Below, one piece after another: positions 1 through 8,502 of a DNA stretch of 27,626 nucleotides. Position 1 is the first letter of the stretch; each line of letters opens with the position of its first letter. A model generated the notes under the pieces. It saw nothing but the letters and a program-made list of their open reading frames with translations, was not told where the DNA came from and did not search any database. The position numbers and the translations under genes were made by a program. This stretch comes from JAAYUD01 sp041907665 (GTDB lineage: Bacteria; Bacteroidota; Bacteroidia; Bacteroidales; Bacteroidaceae), in NCBI GenBank assembly GCA_041907665.1, contig JAYRGW010000047.1:1-27626 (forward strand), given 5' to 3'.

Positions 1-2
1 TT

Positions 3-182
3 GAAACGATCAATGATCTTTTGAAGAATAGTGCACAAATTGTACATTCCAGACATCGTTCCATCAATAATTTCATCATGAATCTCATCTCCGCATTAGG
101 AGCATACTGCTTCTTTGAGAACAAACCTAAAGCGCTTATGGGATATACCTTTGAAAACACAAAACAACTTTCTTTATTCTAA
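3..182 (+). CDS. IS982-family transposase, C-terminal end (cut by window edge)
   Basis: The reading frame is open from the left edge and stops at TAA 180-182, giving about 59 residues. It contains ETINDLLKNSAQIVHSRHRS, which matches the C-terminal signature of IS982-family DDE transposases (the ETINDQLKN...HTRHRS region), followed by a hydrophobic stretch (NFIMNLISALGAYCFF) and a short tail ending in LSLF. The upstream catalytic core lies outside the window, so I cannot tell whether the element is intact. Family assignment comes from memory of the motif; confidence is good for a transposase and moderate for IS982 specifically. Confidence 0.75.
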   Translation, partial: ETINDLLKNSAQIVHSRHRSINNFIMNLISALGAYCFFENKPKALMGYTFENTKQLSLF

Positions 183-186
183 CTAC

Positions 187-203
187 TTATCCCGAACTGA
201 GGT
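187..203 (+). repeat. Probable right terminal inverted repeat of the IS982-type element
   Basis: Four bases after the transposase stop comes TTATCCCGAACTGAGGT. Its reverse complement, ACCTCAGTTCGGGATAA, has the ACC start and overall look of IS982-family ends, so the element probably stops at base 203. The left end is outside the window, so neither the matching repeat nor a target duplication can be checked. Confidence 0.45.
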
Positions 204-233
204 CTTCTCTTGTCGTCCTAATTTAATGGGTAA

Positions 234-269
234 AAAAATAGCCGGAACTTTTAAGCTCCGGCTATTTTT
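234..269. terminator. Bidirectional intrinsic terminator downstream of pnp
   Basis: A 13-bp stem: a run of A, then TAGCCGGA, is mirrored by TCCGGCTA, then a run of T, around a 10-base loop. The core GCCGGA/TCCGGC is GC-rich and flanked by A/T tracts on both sides, so it can stop transcription of pnp (minus) and of the transposase (plus). It starts 40 bases past the pnp stop. Confidence 0.85.
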
Positions 270-308
270 ATTTATTATCTTATCGCATGTTGATGCGAAG
301 ATTATTGC

Positions 309-2564
309 TTAGTCTTTATTTTCATCTTCTTGATGAGTACGCGGTCCGTCATTTCTTCTTGGTCCGTGATTGCTATGTTCGCCACGAGGTCTGCGTTCTC
401 TTTCGGGAGCTTCGGGCATTCCTTCGGGACGTGGAAGCAATACTTTACGAGAAAGTTTGAACTTACCGGTCTTCGGATCAATATCGAGTAATTTCACATC
501 AATATCATCACCTTCTTTAAGACCTGCTTCCTCTACAGTTTCAAGACGTTTCCAATCTATTTCGGATATATGGAGTAGACCATCTTTCCCTGGTAGGAAT
601 TCAACAAAAGCACCATAAGGCATGATCGAACGAATTTTGCCTTTGTATACTTCTCCAACTTCTGGAACGGCAACAATTGCTTTGATCATTTTCACAGCTT
701 CTTCGATGCTCTGTTTGTTTACTGCAGAAATTTCGATCTTTCCAGTATTGCCTTCTTCTTCGATAGAGATGTTGGCGCCAGTCTTTTCTTGAAGACCTTG
801 AATGATTTTACCGCCCGGGCCTATTACGGCTCCAATGAATTCTTTCGGGATGATTAAATTCTCAATACGTGGAGCATGATCTTTAAGATCTGTGTGAGGT
901 TCTGGAATTACTTCGAGAATCTTGCCTAATATATGTTCGCGGCCTTGTTTGGCTTGCATCAATGCTTTTTCCAAGATTTCAAAGCTAAGTCCGTCACATT
1001 TGATATCCATCTGCGTTGCTGTCAGACCGTTGCAAGTACCTGTTGTCTTGAAGTCCATATCACCCAAGTGATCTTCATCACCCATGATATCAGAGAGGAT
1101 AGCATATTTGTCTTCTCCAGGGTTTTTGATAAGTCCCATTGCAATACCCGAAACAGGTCTTTTGATAGGAACACCTGCATCCATCAATGCCATTGTTCCG
1201 GCACAAACAGTTGCCATTGAAGAAGAACCGTTCGATTCCAATATATCTGATACAACACGAACTACATACGGATAATCTTTTGGGATCATACGTTTCAGAG
1301 CTCTGTGAGCCAAGTTGCCGTGTCCAATTTCACGACGGCCTACGCCACGTTGAGCTTTAGCTTCGCCTGTGCAGAAAGGAGGGAAGTTGTAGTGCAACAA
1401 GAAGCGCTCTTTGCTTTGGTCGAGTACGTTGTCTATTTGTTTTTCGTCGTCTTTGGTTCCTAGTGTCACCGAAGTCAGCGATTGAGTTTCACCGCGTGTG
1501 AAAATCGCCGAACCGTGAGGGCCGGGAAGGTAACCAACTTCGCCCCATATAGGACGGATTTCGCTAGGAATACGTCCGTCAAGGCGTTTGCCTTCGTCAA
1601 GGATGCAGCGGCGCATCGCTTCGCGCTCTACGTCAGAGTAGTAGCGATCTATCAGAGCGTTCTTCTCTGCAAGTTCCTCTTCAGAGAGGTTCTCTTTATT
1701 TGCCTCGTTGTATTTTTCTTTGAATTCGTCGCGAATAGCAGCAAACGCATCTTCTCTTTCGTGTTTGCCTTTGTCTCCTGCTTCTACAATTGCGTAGCAT
1801 TTGGAATAGGTGGCGTCGTGAAGCTCTTTGCGAAGATCCTCGTCGTTTATTTCGTCACTATATTCGCGTTTTTTAGTAGAACCTACTTCTTCAGCCAATT
1901 CCATTTGGGCTTTGCACTGAAGTTTGATAGATTCGTGAGCTATTTTCATTGCTTCGAGCAATTCTGCTTCGGAGCATTCATCCATTTCGCCTTCTACCAT
2001 CATGATATTGTCGTAGGTGGCACCTACCATAATATCCATATCTGCTTTAGCCAATTGGTCGAAAGTAGGATCAACAACAAACTTGCCGTCAACTCGAGCA
2101 ACACGTACTTCAGAGATAGGTCCTTCGAAAGGAATATCTGATACTGCAAGAGCGGCCGAAGCTGCTAGTCCAGCCAAAGCATCAGGTACATCGACACCGT
2201 CTGCCGAGAAAAGAATAATATTAACGTATACCTCGCAGTGGTAGTCTGCAGGGAATAATGGGCGAAGAGCACGGTCTACGAGTCTGCAAGTAAGTATCTC
2301 ATAGTCGGACGCTCTACCTTCACGTTTGGTAAAACCGCCTGGAAAGCGGCCAAAAGCTGCAAATTTTTCTCTGTACTCTACCTGTAACGGCATGAAATCT
2401 GTTCCGGGAACTGCCTCTTTAGCGGCACAAACAGTAGCTAACAACATGGTTTTGCCCAAGGTTAGCATAACAGAACCATCTGCCTGTTTTGCCAATTTTC
2501 CCGTCTCGAGTTTGATGGTTCTACCATCACTTAACTCGATTGTTTTAACAATCGGTTTGATCAT
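309..2564 (-). CDS. pnp: Polyribonucleotide nucleotidyltransferase (PNPase)
   Basis: This cytoplasmic phosphorolytic 3'-5' exoribonuclease degrades RNA to nucleoside diphosphates. The 751-residue protein has the full family layout: a first RNase PH domain (about 10-150), a helical linker, the catalytic second RNase PH domain (about 340-560) with ESNGSSSM and GDEDHLGDMDFK (acidic residues near 495-505), a KH domain with the GPGG loop near 582, and an S1 domain from about 636 (VGEVYKGKI...GLLHIS). The tail after about 715 is rich in Arg, Pro, Gly and His, a typical low-complexity extension. The charged linker around 230-320 makes it somewhat longer than the E. coli enzyme. The first Met (MIKPIVKTIEL) fits the domain start, and a -7 element lies 36 bases upstream. 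It is followed by the terminator at 234-269 and appears monocistronic. Nothing suggests damage. Confidence 0.98.
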   Translation of the reverse strand: MIKPIVKTIELSDGRTIKLETGKLAKQADGSVMLTLGKTMLLATVCAAKEAVPGTDFMPLQVEYREKFAAFGRFPGGFTKREGRASDYEILTCRLVDRALRPLFPADYHCEVYVNIILFSADGVDVPDALAGLAASAALAVSDIPFEGPISEVRVARVDGKFVVDPTFDQLAKADMDIMVGATYDNIMMVEGEMDECSEAELLEAMKIAHESIKLQCKAQMELAEEVGSTKKREYSDEINDEDLRKELHDATYSKCYAIVEAGDKGKHEREDAFAAIRDEFKEKYNEANKENLSEEELAEKNALIDRYYSDVEREAMRRCILDEGKRLDGRIPSEIRPIWGEVGYLPGPHGSAIFTRGETQSLTSVTLGTKDDEKQIDNVLDQSKERFLLHYNFPPFCTGEAKAQRGVGRREIGHGNLAHRALKRMIPKDYPYVVRVVSDILESNGSSSMATVCAGTMALMDAGVPIKRPVSGIAMGLIKNPGEDKYAILSDIMGDEDHLGDMDFKTTGTCNGLTATQMDIKCDGLSFEILEKALMQAKQGREHILGKILEVIPEPHTDLKDHAPRIENLIIPKEFIGAVIGPGGKIIQGLQEKTGANISIEEEGNTGKIEISAVNKQSIEEAVKMIKAIVAVPEVGEVYKGKIRSIMPYGAFVEFLPGKDGLLHISEIDWKRLETVEEAGLKEGDDIDVKLLDIDPKTGKFKLSRKVLLPRPEGMPEAPERERRPRGEHSNHGPRRNDGPRTHQEDENKD

Positions 2565-2599
2565 AAAAAATATTTAATCTATTTCGTCTAAAATTGACG

Positions 2600-2607
2600 C
2601 AAAGATA
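2600..2607 (-). promoter_or_regulatory. Putative -7 element for pnp
   Basis: On the minus strand this reads TATCTTTG, an exact match to the Bacteroidetes -7 consensus TAnnTTTG, placed 36 bases before the pnp ATG. No clean -33 TTTG is seen at the usual spacing; a TTGG lies too close. The assignment is by pattern only. Confidence 0.6.
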
Positions 2608-2690
2608 CATAATATTCATCCAATTTGGTGTAAATGAGATAAAAAAGTTTGATTAAAATACTTTTTTAAGTAAATGCAGGGGCAAAACTG

Positions 2691-2720
2691 TTTGAATAAA
2701 TATGAAAAGCAGTATATTTG
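2691..2720 (+). promoter_or_regulatory. Bacteroidetes-type promoter for the DUF4369 lipoprotein gene
   Basis: A -33 TTTG at 2691-2694 is followed after 18 bases by TATATTTG at 2713-2720, matching TAnnTTTG. This is the best promoter match in the window. It places the transcription start close to 2727-2730, leaving a short leader before the ATG at 2743. Confidence 0.8.
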
Positions 2721-2742
2721 CGTTTTAAAATAACAATGATCA

Positions 2743-3897
2743 ATGATGAAAAAGATAATTTGTGCCTCAATAGTCGTGCTGGCTTTATGTGCTTGTAATT
2801 CAAAGTCTAAATTTAATATTCAAGGCGAAGTAGCCAACGCGGATGGAAAGACTATTTATTTCGAATCGTCTGGTTTGGGAAGTATCGTTCCTCTTGATTC
2901 AGCCAAACTAAAAGGTGATGGTTCGTTTGAATTCAGCGGTAAACGTCCCGAATCTCCTGAATTTTATAGGTTAAGGATAGGCGATAAAATTATCAATCTT
3001 TCTATCGATTCTACCGAAACGGTTACTGTAAAAACTCAGTATAACAACTTCTCTACAAATTATTCGGTGGAAGGTTCGGCCAATTGTATCAAGATTAAAG
3101 AGCTTACATTGAAGCAAATTCAGTTGCAAAATACGATCGATTCGTTGGCAAAAGCTGTTCAATCCGGAACGATTACTAACGATATTTATGAAGCCAAAGT
3201 AAATGATTTGATGAAACGTTATAAGGATGATGTGAAATTGAATTATATCTTTGCTCATCCGGATGCTACGTATGCTTACTTTGCTTTGTTTCAGAAGCTC
3301 AACAATTATTTGATCTTCGATCCGTTGAATAGTAAGGAAGATATTAAATGTTTTGGAGCAGTAGCAACTAGCTTGGATATTAAGTATCCTAACTCTGAAC
3401 GCTCTAAGAATTTATATAATATAGTTATAAAGGGTATGAGAAATACTCATGCTCCTCACCAAAAAGTGCTTGAATTGCCTCAAAACAAGGTTCAAGAGGC
3501 TGGCGTTATCGATATTAGTCTAAGAGATCTCCATGGCAATATCCAACGTCTTACTTCGTTGAAAGGTAAAGTCGTATTACTAGATTTTACCGTTTATCAA
3601 AGTGCTGTTGCCGCTCCTCATAACCTCAAGCTTCGCGAACTATATAAGAAATACGCTGCTAGTGGGCTTCAAATCTATCAGGTTTCGCTCGATGCCGATG
3701 AACATTTCTGGAAGACATCTGCCGACAATTTGCCATGGATTTGTGTGCGCGATGAAAATGGTGTCAATTCGAGCATTGCCAATCTATATAATGTGAAGAA
3801 GATACCAACTTTCTTCTTGATAAATCGCAACAACGAGCTGAAGGCAAATAGCAATAACATTAAGAATCTGGAGGCGGCTATCAAAGCTTTGCTTTAA
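2743..3897 (+). CDS. DUF4369 / thioredoxin-like lipoprotein lacking the CXXC motif
   Basis: The N-terminus is a lipoprotein signal (hydrophobic VVLALCAC, predicted lipidated Cys18), so the protein should sit in the periplasm or outer membrane. Residues about 24-120 resemble DUF4369 (FNIQGEVANADGKTIYF...), which in Bacteroidetes usually precedes an AhpC/TlpA-type thioredoxin fold. Residues about 255-384 follow that fold (LKGKVVLLDF..., GLQIYQVSLDADEHFW, NVKKIPTFFLINRNNEL) and keep the cis-Pro loop, KKIPTFF. Where family members carry W-C-x-x-C this protein has VYQSAVA (284-290), with no cysteine, so thiol-disulfide exchange is not expected. A binding or structural role is possible; the substrate is unknown. 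The two adjacent ATGs (2743, 2746) are equivalent. It has its own promoter, divergent from pnp. Confidence 0.85.
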   Translation: MMKKIICASIVVLALCACNSKSKFNIQGEVANADGKTIYFESSGLGSIVPLDSAKLKGDGSFEFSGKRPESPEFYRLRIGDKIINLSIDSTETVTVKTQYNNFSTNYSVEGSANCIKIKELTLKQIQLQNTIDSLAKAVQSGTITNDIYEAKVNDLMKRYKDDVKLNYIFAHPDATYAYFALFQKLNNYLIFDPLNSKEDIKCFGAVATSLDIKYPNSERSKNLYNIVIKGMRNTHAPHQKVLELPQNKVQEAGVIDISLRDLHGNIQRLTSLKGKVVLLDFTVYQSAVAAPHNLKLRELYKKYAASGLQIYQVSLDADEHFWKTSADNLPWICVRDENGVNSSIANLYNVKKIPTFFLINRNNELKANSNNIKNLEAAIKALL

Positions 3898-4023
3898 GCT
3901 TGTTTTTAGTTCTGAAGGGGGGACATCAGACAGTAAATCGATGTTTTTACCTCTTCAAAACGACATATGCCCCTAAAAATATTTTCGTCCATACGTTTTC
4001 AAAAAAACATAAGGACGTCACCG

Positions 4024-4080
4024 AAAAAACTAACATACGACACTTTTGACTCACAATGATAAGTCGAAAGTGTCGTATGT
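4024..4080 (-). terminator. Strong hairpin followed on the minus strand by a U tract
   Basis: Bases 4033-4050 pair with 4063-4080 over 18 positions (17 Watson-Crick and one G-T), with a 12-base loop. The arms include ACATACGACACTTTT and its complement. On the minus strand the stem is followed by TTAG and six T (4029-4024), the form of an intrinsic terminator. It lies about 350 bases beyond the stop of the hybrid regulator, so it could end that transcript. On the plus strand it is followed by CGTTTTA, so weak termination of the upstream lipoprotein gene is also possible. Confidence 0.55.
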
Positions 4081-4339
4081 CGTTTTATGTCGCAAGGAAT
4101 AGAAATCAGTATCAAAAGTTTTGTTTTTAAGGATCTTTGCCACTTCCGTATGACACCATTACGCATTATCCAACAGTATGTTAGCAATGCACCGTATACA
4201 ACGCCAGCGAAAAAAGGTTCCGAAATCGGCTCGAGAGTATACTGTATGAACGTTATTTCCGACAGGGGTCTGTTTAGACTCGATCTAAATATAGCTCTAC
4301 ATACAGTTGAGAAGCCTATTTATACATAATGAGTGTACT

Positions 4340-4373
4340 TCATAACTTTTGAAAAGCACTTCAGAAGTTATGA
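4340..4373. repeat. Inverted repeat, 9-bp arms
   Basis: TCATAACTT at 4340-4348 is the exact inverse complement of AAGTTATGA at 4365-4373, separated by 16 bases. No T tract follows on either strand, so a terminator role is unlikely. It lies about 60 bases past the regulator stop codon and would fold in its 3' untranslated region. Confidence 0.5.
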
Positions 4374-4430
4374 TATTAACCAACGCATGTTTAGCATACA
4401 ACATCGTTTGATTTTCACAAGACTAAATAG

Positions 4431-7400
4431 CTACTTATACTCACTCGGTGTTATACCAAAATGCTTCTTAAAACTCGAAGAGAAATGAGACAATGTACTG
4501 AAACCTGTCATATCGGCTATTTCGGAAATATTGTGCCGTCCTTCAATAATCAGTTCGGCCGCCCTGTTGAGTTTATACGTTTTGAAGAAGATGTTGGGGT
4601 TCATACCTGTCAGGCCTTTCATTTTATAATAAAATTTAGTGCGACTAATGTGCATCACCTCGGTTATTTTCGTAATGTTCAACTCCGAATTGGATAACTC
4701 CTTCTCCATTAATTGATAAAGTTCATTCATAAAAACACTGTCGTGATCGGACAAAAAAGCCGAATCTATATTCTTGGTTTCGGTAGCATGTCCCAAAACA
4801 TTGCGCAGATTCTCTTGGTTTTTGAGTTGCGATTCGATGAGTGCCAACAGATAGGATGGATCAAAGGGTTTCGTCACATACGCATTGGCTCCTTCGTTGA
4901 GTCCTTTCACTTGGTCTTCGACTAGCGTTTTGGCAGTAAGTAGTATCACAGGAATATGACAATAAGAAATGTTCTGTTTCACCATTCTGCAAAATTGATA
5001 GCCATCTACTTCGGGCATCAAAACATCACAAACAATCAAGTCGGGGGATATTTCATCGAGAGCCTTATATGCACTTTTGGCATCGAACTTGCACTCTACA
5101 TGGAAGTAAGCCGACAAATAGGTTCGCATATAATTCGCCACTTCAGGATCATCGTCCAGAACAAGTATCGTAGGACGATCGACGCATTGCTCTTCTTTCT
5201 CTTCGATATGCGGGATAGCGATCGCCTTATCGCGAACAATCAGTTGAGGATCTTCTTTCAGCAGTTTTTCTTCTTCCGAATAGACATCATCTCCAATAGG
5301 CAGAGTTATCGTAAACAGCGATCCTCCATTTTCTTTATTCGCTACAGAGATAGCGCCATGATGAAGTTCGACCAAACGTTTAGCATAATAAAGCCCAATG
5401 CCTGTCCCCCAATTGCAATACGCCTGCTGATTCTCTACCTGATAATACCGTTTGAATATATCGTTCTGTTTATCTTCGGGTATCCCAGGGCCGGTATCGC
5501 CTACACTTATTTTTACTTCGGTAGCAGTTGCATCAAACAACACATCGATTCTACCTCCAACCGGTGTATATTTCATTGCGTTGGAAAGTAGATTATTTAA
5601 AATCTTTTCGAGCTTGTCTGCATCAAACCATGTGATGTAGGTGTCTTCAAATCCATGTAGAGCAAGATTGATTTCTTTTTCGTCTGCATTGACCTTAAAT
5701 ATGGCAACAATATCTCGAAGGCTTGAAATAATATCACTTTTCTGCACCTTCAGCCTGATGACATCGTTCTCCAGTTTCTGAAAATCCATTAACTGATTGA
5801 CAAGTCGAAGCATCCGATTGACAGAACGTTGCACAATACCCAGCAATTGTTTAGGCTCACCAGAAATGCGATGATCATTGCAGAGCGAAGTAATGGGACC
5901 GGAAATCATAGTAAGTGGCGTCCGGAATTCGTGAGAGATATTGGAGAAAAAGCGCATGTTCATTTGATTCGTGTGTAGCTCTGCTTCTTTTTCTCGTTCG
6001 GTTCTACGAATCAATTCTTTCTGGGAACGGATTCTATACAAGGATCGATATGCATAGTAACCAATCAGACCTGCAACAAAAACATATAACAAAACTGCCC
6101 ACCAACTCATCCAAGGAGCACATGCTACATGAATGACAATAGAGTTCTCGGCTATGATATCATTCTCATCGCTACTTGTTATTTTCACCCTGAATGTATA
6201 TTTTCCGGATGGCAAGTTAGAATAATAAGCTTCGTGATTGGCTCCCGCATCAATCCAGTATTTATCGTATCCATCTATCTTATAATAATAGTGAACGCAA
6301 TCGAATTCGTTATAGTCGATTGCAGCAAACAAAATAGAGAAGCTACGTTGATCATAGTTCAAATAAACATCCGGATTGAACATCATCGCTTTGTCAATGC
6401 AATTGCCATTGGAAGGTAACATTAATTGATTATTGACCTTGAGACTCTCGAATACCAACGGAATATTGCGTCTGAATTTAAGATTGGCAGGATTAAAGAA
6501 AGTCAACCCATGAGTACCTCCAAAAAATACAGTTCCATCGGGAGTTACACACGAAGCCCTATCGTTGAACTGATTGCCTCCGATACCGTTTTCGGTATAA
6601 TAACTCACAAACTTCTTACTATGGCAATCATACTTGCTCAATCCAAACATTGAACTAACCCATATATCTCCTTTCTTGTCTTGTTCTATAGAAGCAATAT
6701 CCGAACAAAAATTGCCCGCAACAGGAGTTATTTTACCTTTGGATAAAATAAATAGCCCATTGCCACGAGTCCCAATCCATATATTATGATCTCTATCTTT
6801 AAACGTACAATTAGGAATCATCTTACTATGCTTGGCGTACTTTCTGAATGGAATAAAGCGAGATTGTTTCGAAACAGGATCGTATATCCGAATATCATTA
6901 TCAAAAGAGAAGATGGCTAGCTTCCCATCTTCTAAAGGAATGATGGAAGTACAAAACGTAAATTTGTTCGCACAAAGAGGTATAGGATTAAAGCTCTGAT
7001 CGCCCGGATTTAGAACGAAGATAGAAGGAGTGTAACCTCCCGCATAAATAACACCCTTCTCGTCTTGCACCATTGAAAAGATAGAAGCTGGAAGGCGATA
7101 TGATTTTATGAGGTTAATACGCCCACCATCGACACTACACTTGTGCAACCCTCCATTAAAGAATTCTGCAATCCATAAATGATGTTCTCTGTCTACAAAC
7201 AAATTCGAAGCATCATTGTGTGAATAAAGAAAGGGAAGAGTGATACCGTCAATCGTATTTTTGTTTTTATCGTAAACAAACATTTTATCAAAACCGGTGG
7301 ACATCCAAATTTTATCGTAAATAGGAGCCAAACCCAAAATAGATTTATGCTCTACCATTGTTCGTAAGAGACTGTTATCGTTAAAGCGATTTTTATGCCG

Positions 7401-8387
7401 ATATTTCACAATAAGTCCTTTGTCGGTGGACCCTAACCATAGATTCTGTTGAGAGTCCACATACATCGATATGACTGCAAACGAAGGTGGGAGCACGAAC
7501 GGAAAGCGTGCATCAGACTGATGAATAAGGGTATGATGACGATAATCATAAAAAAACAACCCTTTCGAGGTACTGAACAACATGGAAGTGCCGGCAACAT
7601 AATCGGCTATTCCATTTACGGTGGAACCAACGAACAGAGGATTGGAAATAAGCTCAGGCGGCAAAGACATAAATTGAAAGGTCCGCGTATTAAGCAAATA
7701 CAATTTATTATTGGATGCAAACCACAAGCGCCCCAGTTTGTCCATAAAAGGAGCCTGAATATAAGCACCGGTTGCCAACGATTTCAATTCCTTGTACGTA
7801 TCGTGCTGATAACAATTCACATGTCCCAATCCTATACACCATATATTGTCATTAGGATCGACAAAGCAAGTATTGGAGAAACTTTTTTCGGCATTTGCAT
7901 TGGGTATGGCAAGCTCAAACTTATCCAATTTTTCGTTAAACACAAAAATAGAAGGAATAAGGTTGATAAATATCCTACCTTTACTATCTTCCATAATGCC
8001 CACTGCATTCTTGTTGGTCCACTCGATAGGAACACGATGGAAAGAATCTTTGTCTGTATAATAACAAACACCGGCTGAAGTACAAATCCAAAGCCTATTT
8101 TTAGAATCGCGGAAAATACGCCTCACCTGATTGTCGGGGATACTTAAACTATCATCGTCCGAATTGAAGTATTGCTGAAACTGATAGCCCAAGCATTTGT
8201 TGACCCCTCTAATCGTTCCAACCCAAACATGACCAAAACGATCCTCACAAAAGGAAGTGACAAACTGATTGGAAATTTGATTAGAAACAATACGGCTTTT
8301 AGTCCTTTCGGTTTCTTGCTTCACATTTTTGCAGGCAAATAGAGCCAACAAGACAAACAATAGAAGAGACGAACGTGGTATTTTCAT
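4431..8387 (-). CDS. Hybrid two-component system regulator (HTCS) of the PUL
   Basis: This single-chain sensor and transcription factor of the Bacteroidetes type would sense a glycan fragment in the periplasm and activate the divergent susC operon. In order: an N-terminal hydrophobic signal ending in LALFAC (Cys19, lipobox-like although Phe at -2 is unusual); about 640 residues of two-bladed propeller repeats (IGTRGNGLFIL-type); a Y_Y_Y domain (about 682-742, YYYKIDGYDKYW); one membrane helix (about 760-782); a histidine kinase with His819 in SNISHEFRTPL; an N box NNLLSNAMKYTP and GTGIGLYYAKRL; a receiver with phospho-acceptor Asp1121 in VCDVLMPEVDG and the KPFD lysine; and a C-terminal AraC-type DNA-binding domain (about 1215-1318). 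The 1318 residues are normal for the family, and all key catalytic residues are present. The exact ligand cannot be read from sequence. Confidence 0.97.
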   Translation of the reverse strand: MKIPRSSLLLFVLLALFACKNVKQETERTKSRIVSNQISNQFVTSFCEDRFGHVWVGTIRGVNKCLGYQFQQYFNSDDDSLSIPDNQVRRIFRDSKNRLWICTSAGVCYYTDKDSFHRVPIEWTNKNAVGIMEDSKGRIFINLIPSIFVFNEKLDKFELAIPNANAEKSFSNTCFVDPNDNIWCIGLGHVNCYQHDTYKELKSLATGAYIQAPFMDKLGRLWFASNNKLYLLNTRTFQFMSLPPELISNPLFVGSTVNGIADYVAGTSMLFSTSKGLFFYDYRHHTLIHQSDARFPFVLPPSFAVISMYVDSQQNLWLGSTDKGLIVKYRHKNRFNDNSLLRTMVEHKSILGLAPIYDKIWMSTGFDKMFVYDKNKNTIDGITLPFLYSHNDASNLFVDREHHLWIAEFFNGGLHKCSVDGGRINLIKSYRLPASIFSMVQDEKGVIYAGGYTPSIFVLNPGDQSFNPIPLCANKFTFCTSIIPLEDGKLAIFSFDNDIRIYDPVSKQSRFIPFRKYAKHSKMIPNCTFKDRDHNIWIGTRGNGLFILSKGKITPVAGNFCSDIASIEQDKKGDIWVSSMFGLSKYDCHSKKFVSYYTENGIGGNQFNDRASCVTPDGTVFFGGTHGLTFFNPANLKFRRNIPLVFESLKVNNQLMLPSNGNCIDKAMMFNPDVYLNYDQRSFSILFAAIDYNEFDCVHYYYKIDGYDKYWIDAGANHEAYYSNLPSGKYTFRVKITSSDENDIIAENSIVIHVACAPWMSWWAVLLYVFVAGLIGYYAYRSLYRIRSQKELIRRTEREKEAELHTNQMNMRFFSNISHEFRTPLTMISGPITSLCNDHRISGEPKQLLGIVQRSVNRMLRLVNQLMDFQKLENDVIRLKVQKSDIISSLRDIVAIFKVNADEKEINLALHGFEDTYITWFDADKLEKILNNLLSNAMKYTPVGGRIDVLFDATATEVKISVGDTGPGIPEDKQNDIFKRYYQVENQQAYCNWGTGIGLYYAKRLVELHHGAISVANKENGGSLFTITLPIGDDVYSEEEKLLKEDPQLIVRDKAIAIPHIEEKEEQCVDRPTILVLDDDPEVANYMRTYLSAYFHVECKFDAKSAYKALDEISPDLIVCDVLMPEVDGYQFCRMVKQNISYCHIPVILLTAKTLVEDQVKGLNEGANAYVTKPFDPSYLLALIESQLKNQENLRNVLGHATETKNIDSAFLSDHDSVFMNELYQLMEKELSNSELNITKITEVMHISRTKFYYKMKGLTGMNPNIFFKTYKLNRAAELIIEGRHNISEIADMTGFSTLSHFSSSFKKHFGITPSEYK

Positions 8388-8410
8388 AATAAATAGCAGT
8401 TAGACATGCA

Positions 8411-8418
8411 CAAAAATA
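8411..8418 (-). promoter_or_regulatory. Putative -7 element for the HTCS gene
   Basis: The minus strand reads TATTTTTG, matching TAnnTTTG, 24 bases before the regulator ATG. The CAAA at 8444-8447 (TTTG on the minus strand) could act as a -33 element, but its spacing of about 25 bases is longer than usual. Confidence 0.45.
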
Positions 8419-8428
8419 GTGAAATAAC

Positions 8429-8448
8429 CTTTTGGTACTACCCAAAAG
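8429..8448. repeat. Inverted repeat CTTTTGG-N6-CCAAAAG upstream of the HTCS promoter
   Basis: Perfect 7-bp arms (8429-8435 and 8442-8448) flank TACTAC. The repeat sits just upstream of the regulator's own -7 element and overlaps the region where its -33 element would be. This placement suits an operator or autoregulatory site. It could also simply be a palindrome containing a -33 TTTG. Confidence 0.4.
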
Positions 8449-8502
8449 ATTGTGGAAAGTTTGTGTTATTCAGCACGTTTTGATGAAATCGAAAAGATTT
8501 TG

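Larger units (their letters stand above)
3898..4430. other. 533-bp intergenic region between two convergent genes
   Basis: No convincing gene is present. The region contains the large hairpin at 4033-4080, the 16-base motif at 4024-4039 that recurs at 19187, and a smaller hairpin at 4340-4373. An 80-codon frame at 4087-4329 has no recognisable features. If the terminator at 4024-4080 serves the hybrid regulator, most of this stretch would be an unusually long 3' untranslated region of that transcript. Confidence 0.6.

Noticed and set aside
204..216. 13-base match CTTCTCTTGTCGT to 27478-27490
   Set aside because: Several exact 13-base pairs are expected by chance in a window this long; similarity just beyond it (AATTTA) needs a gap, so I do not treat it as an attachment or duplication site.
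1482..2141. 219-codon frame antisense to pnp
   Set aside because: It mirrors pnp coding sequence, is Phe/Val-rich in the manner of a shadow frame, and has no promoter or recognisable domain.
4087..4329. 80-codon frame in the intergenic region
   Set aside because: Its composition is not gene-like, no family is recognised, and its start overlaps the foot of the terminator-like hairpin.
4956..5591. 211-codon frame antisense to the HTCS gene
   Set aside because: It lies wholly within the receiver and kinase coding region, which is clearly real on the minus strand, and resembles no known protein.
7449..8078. 209-codon frame antisense to the HTCS propeller
   Set aside because: It is a shadow of the propeller repeats with no domain or start signal of its own.
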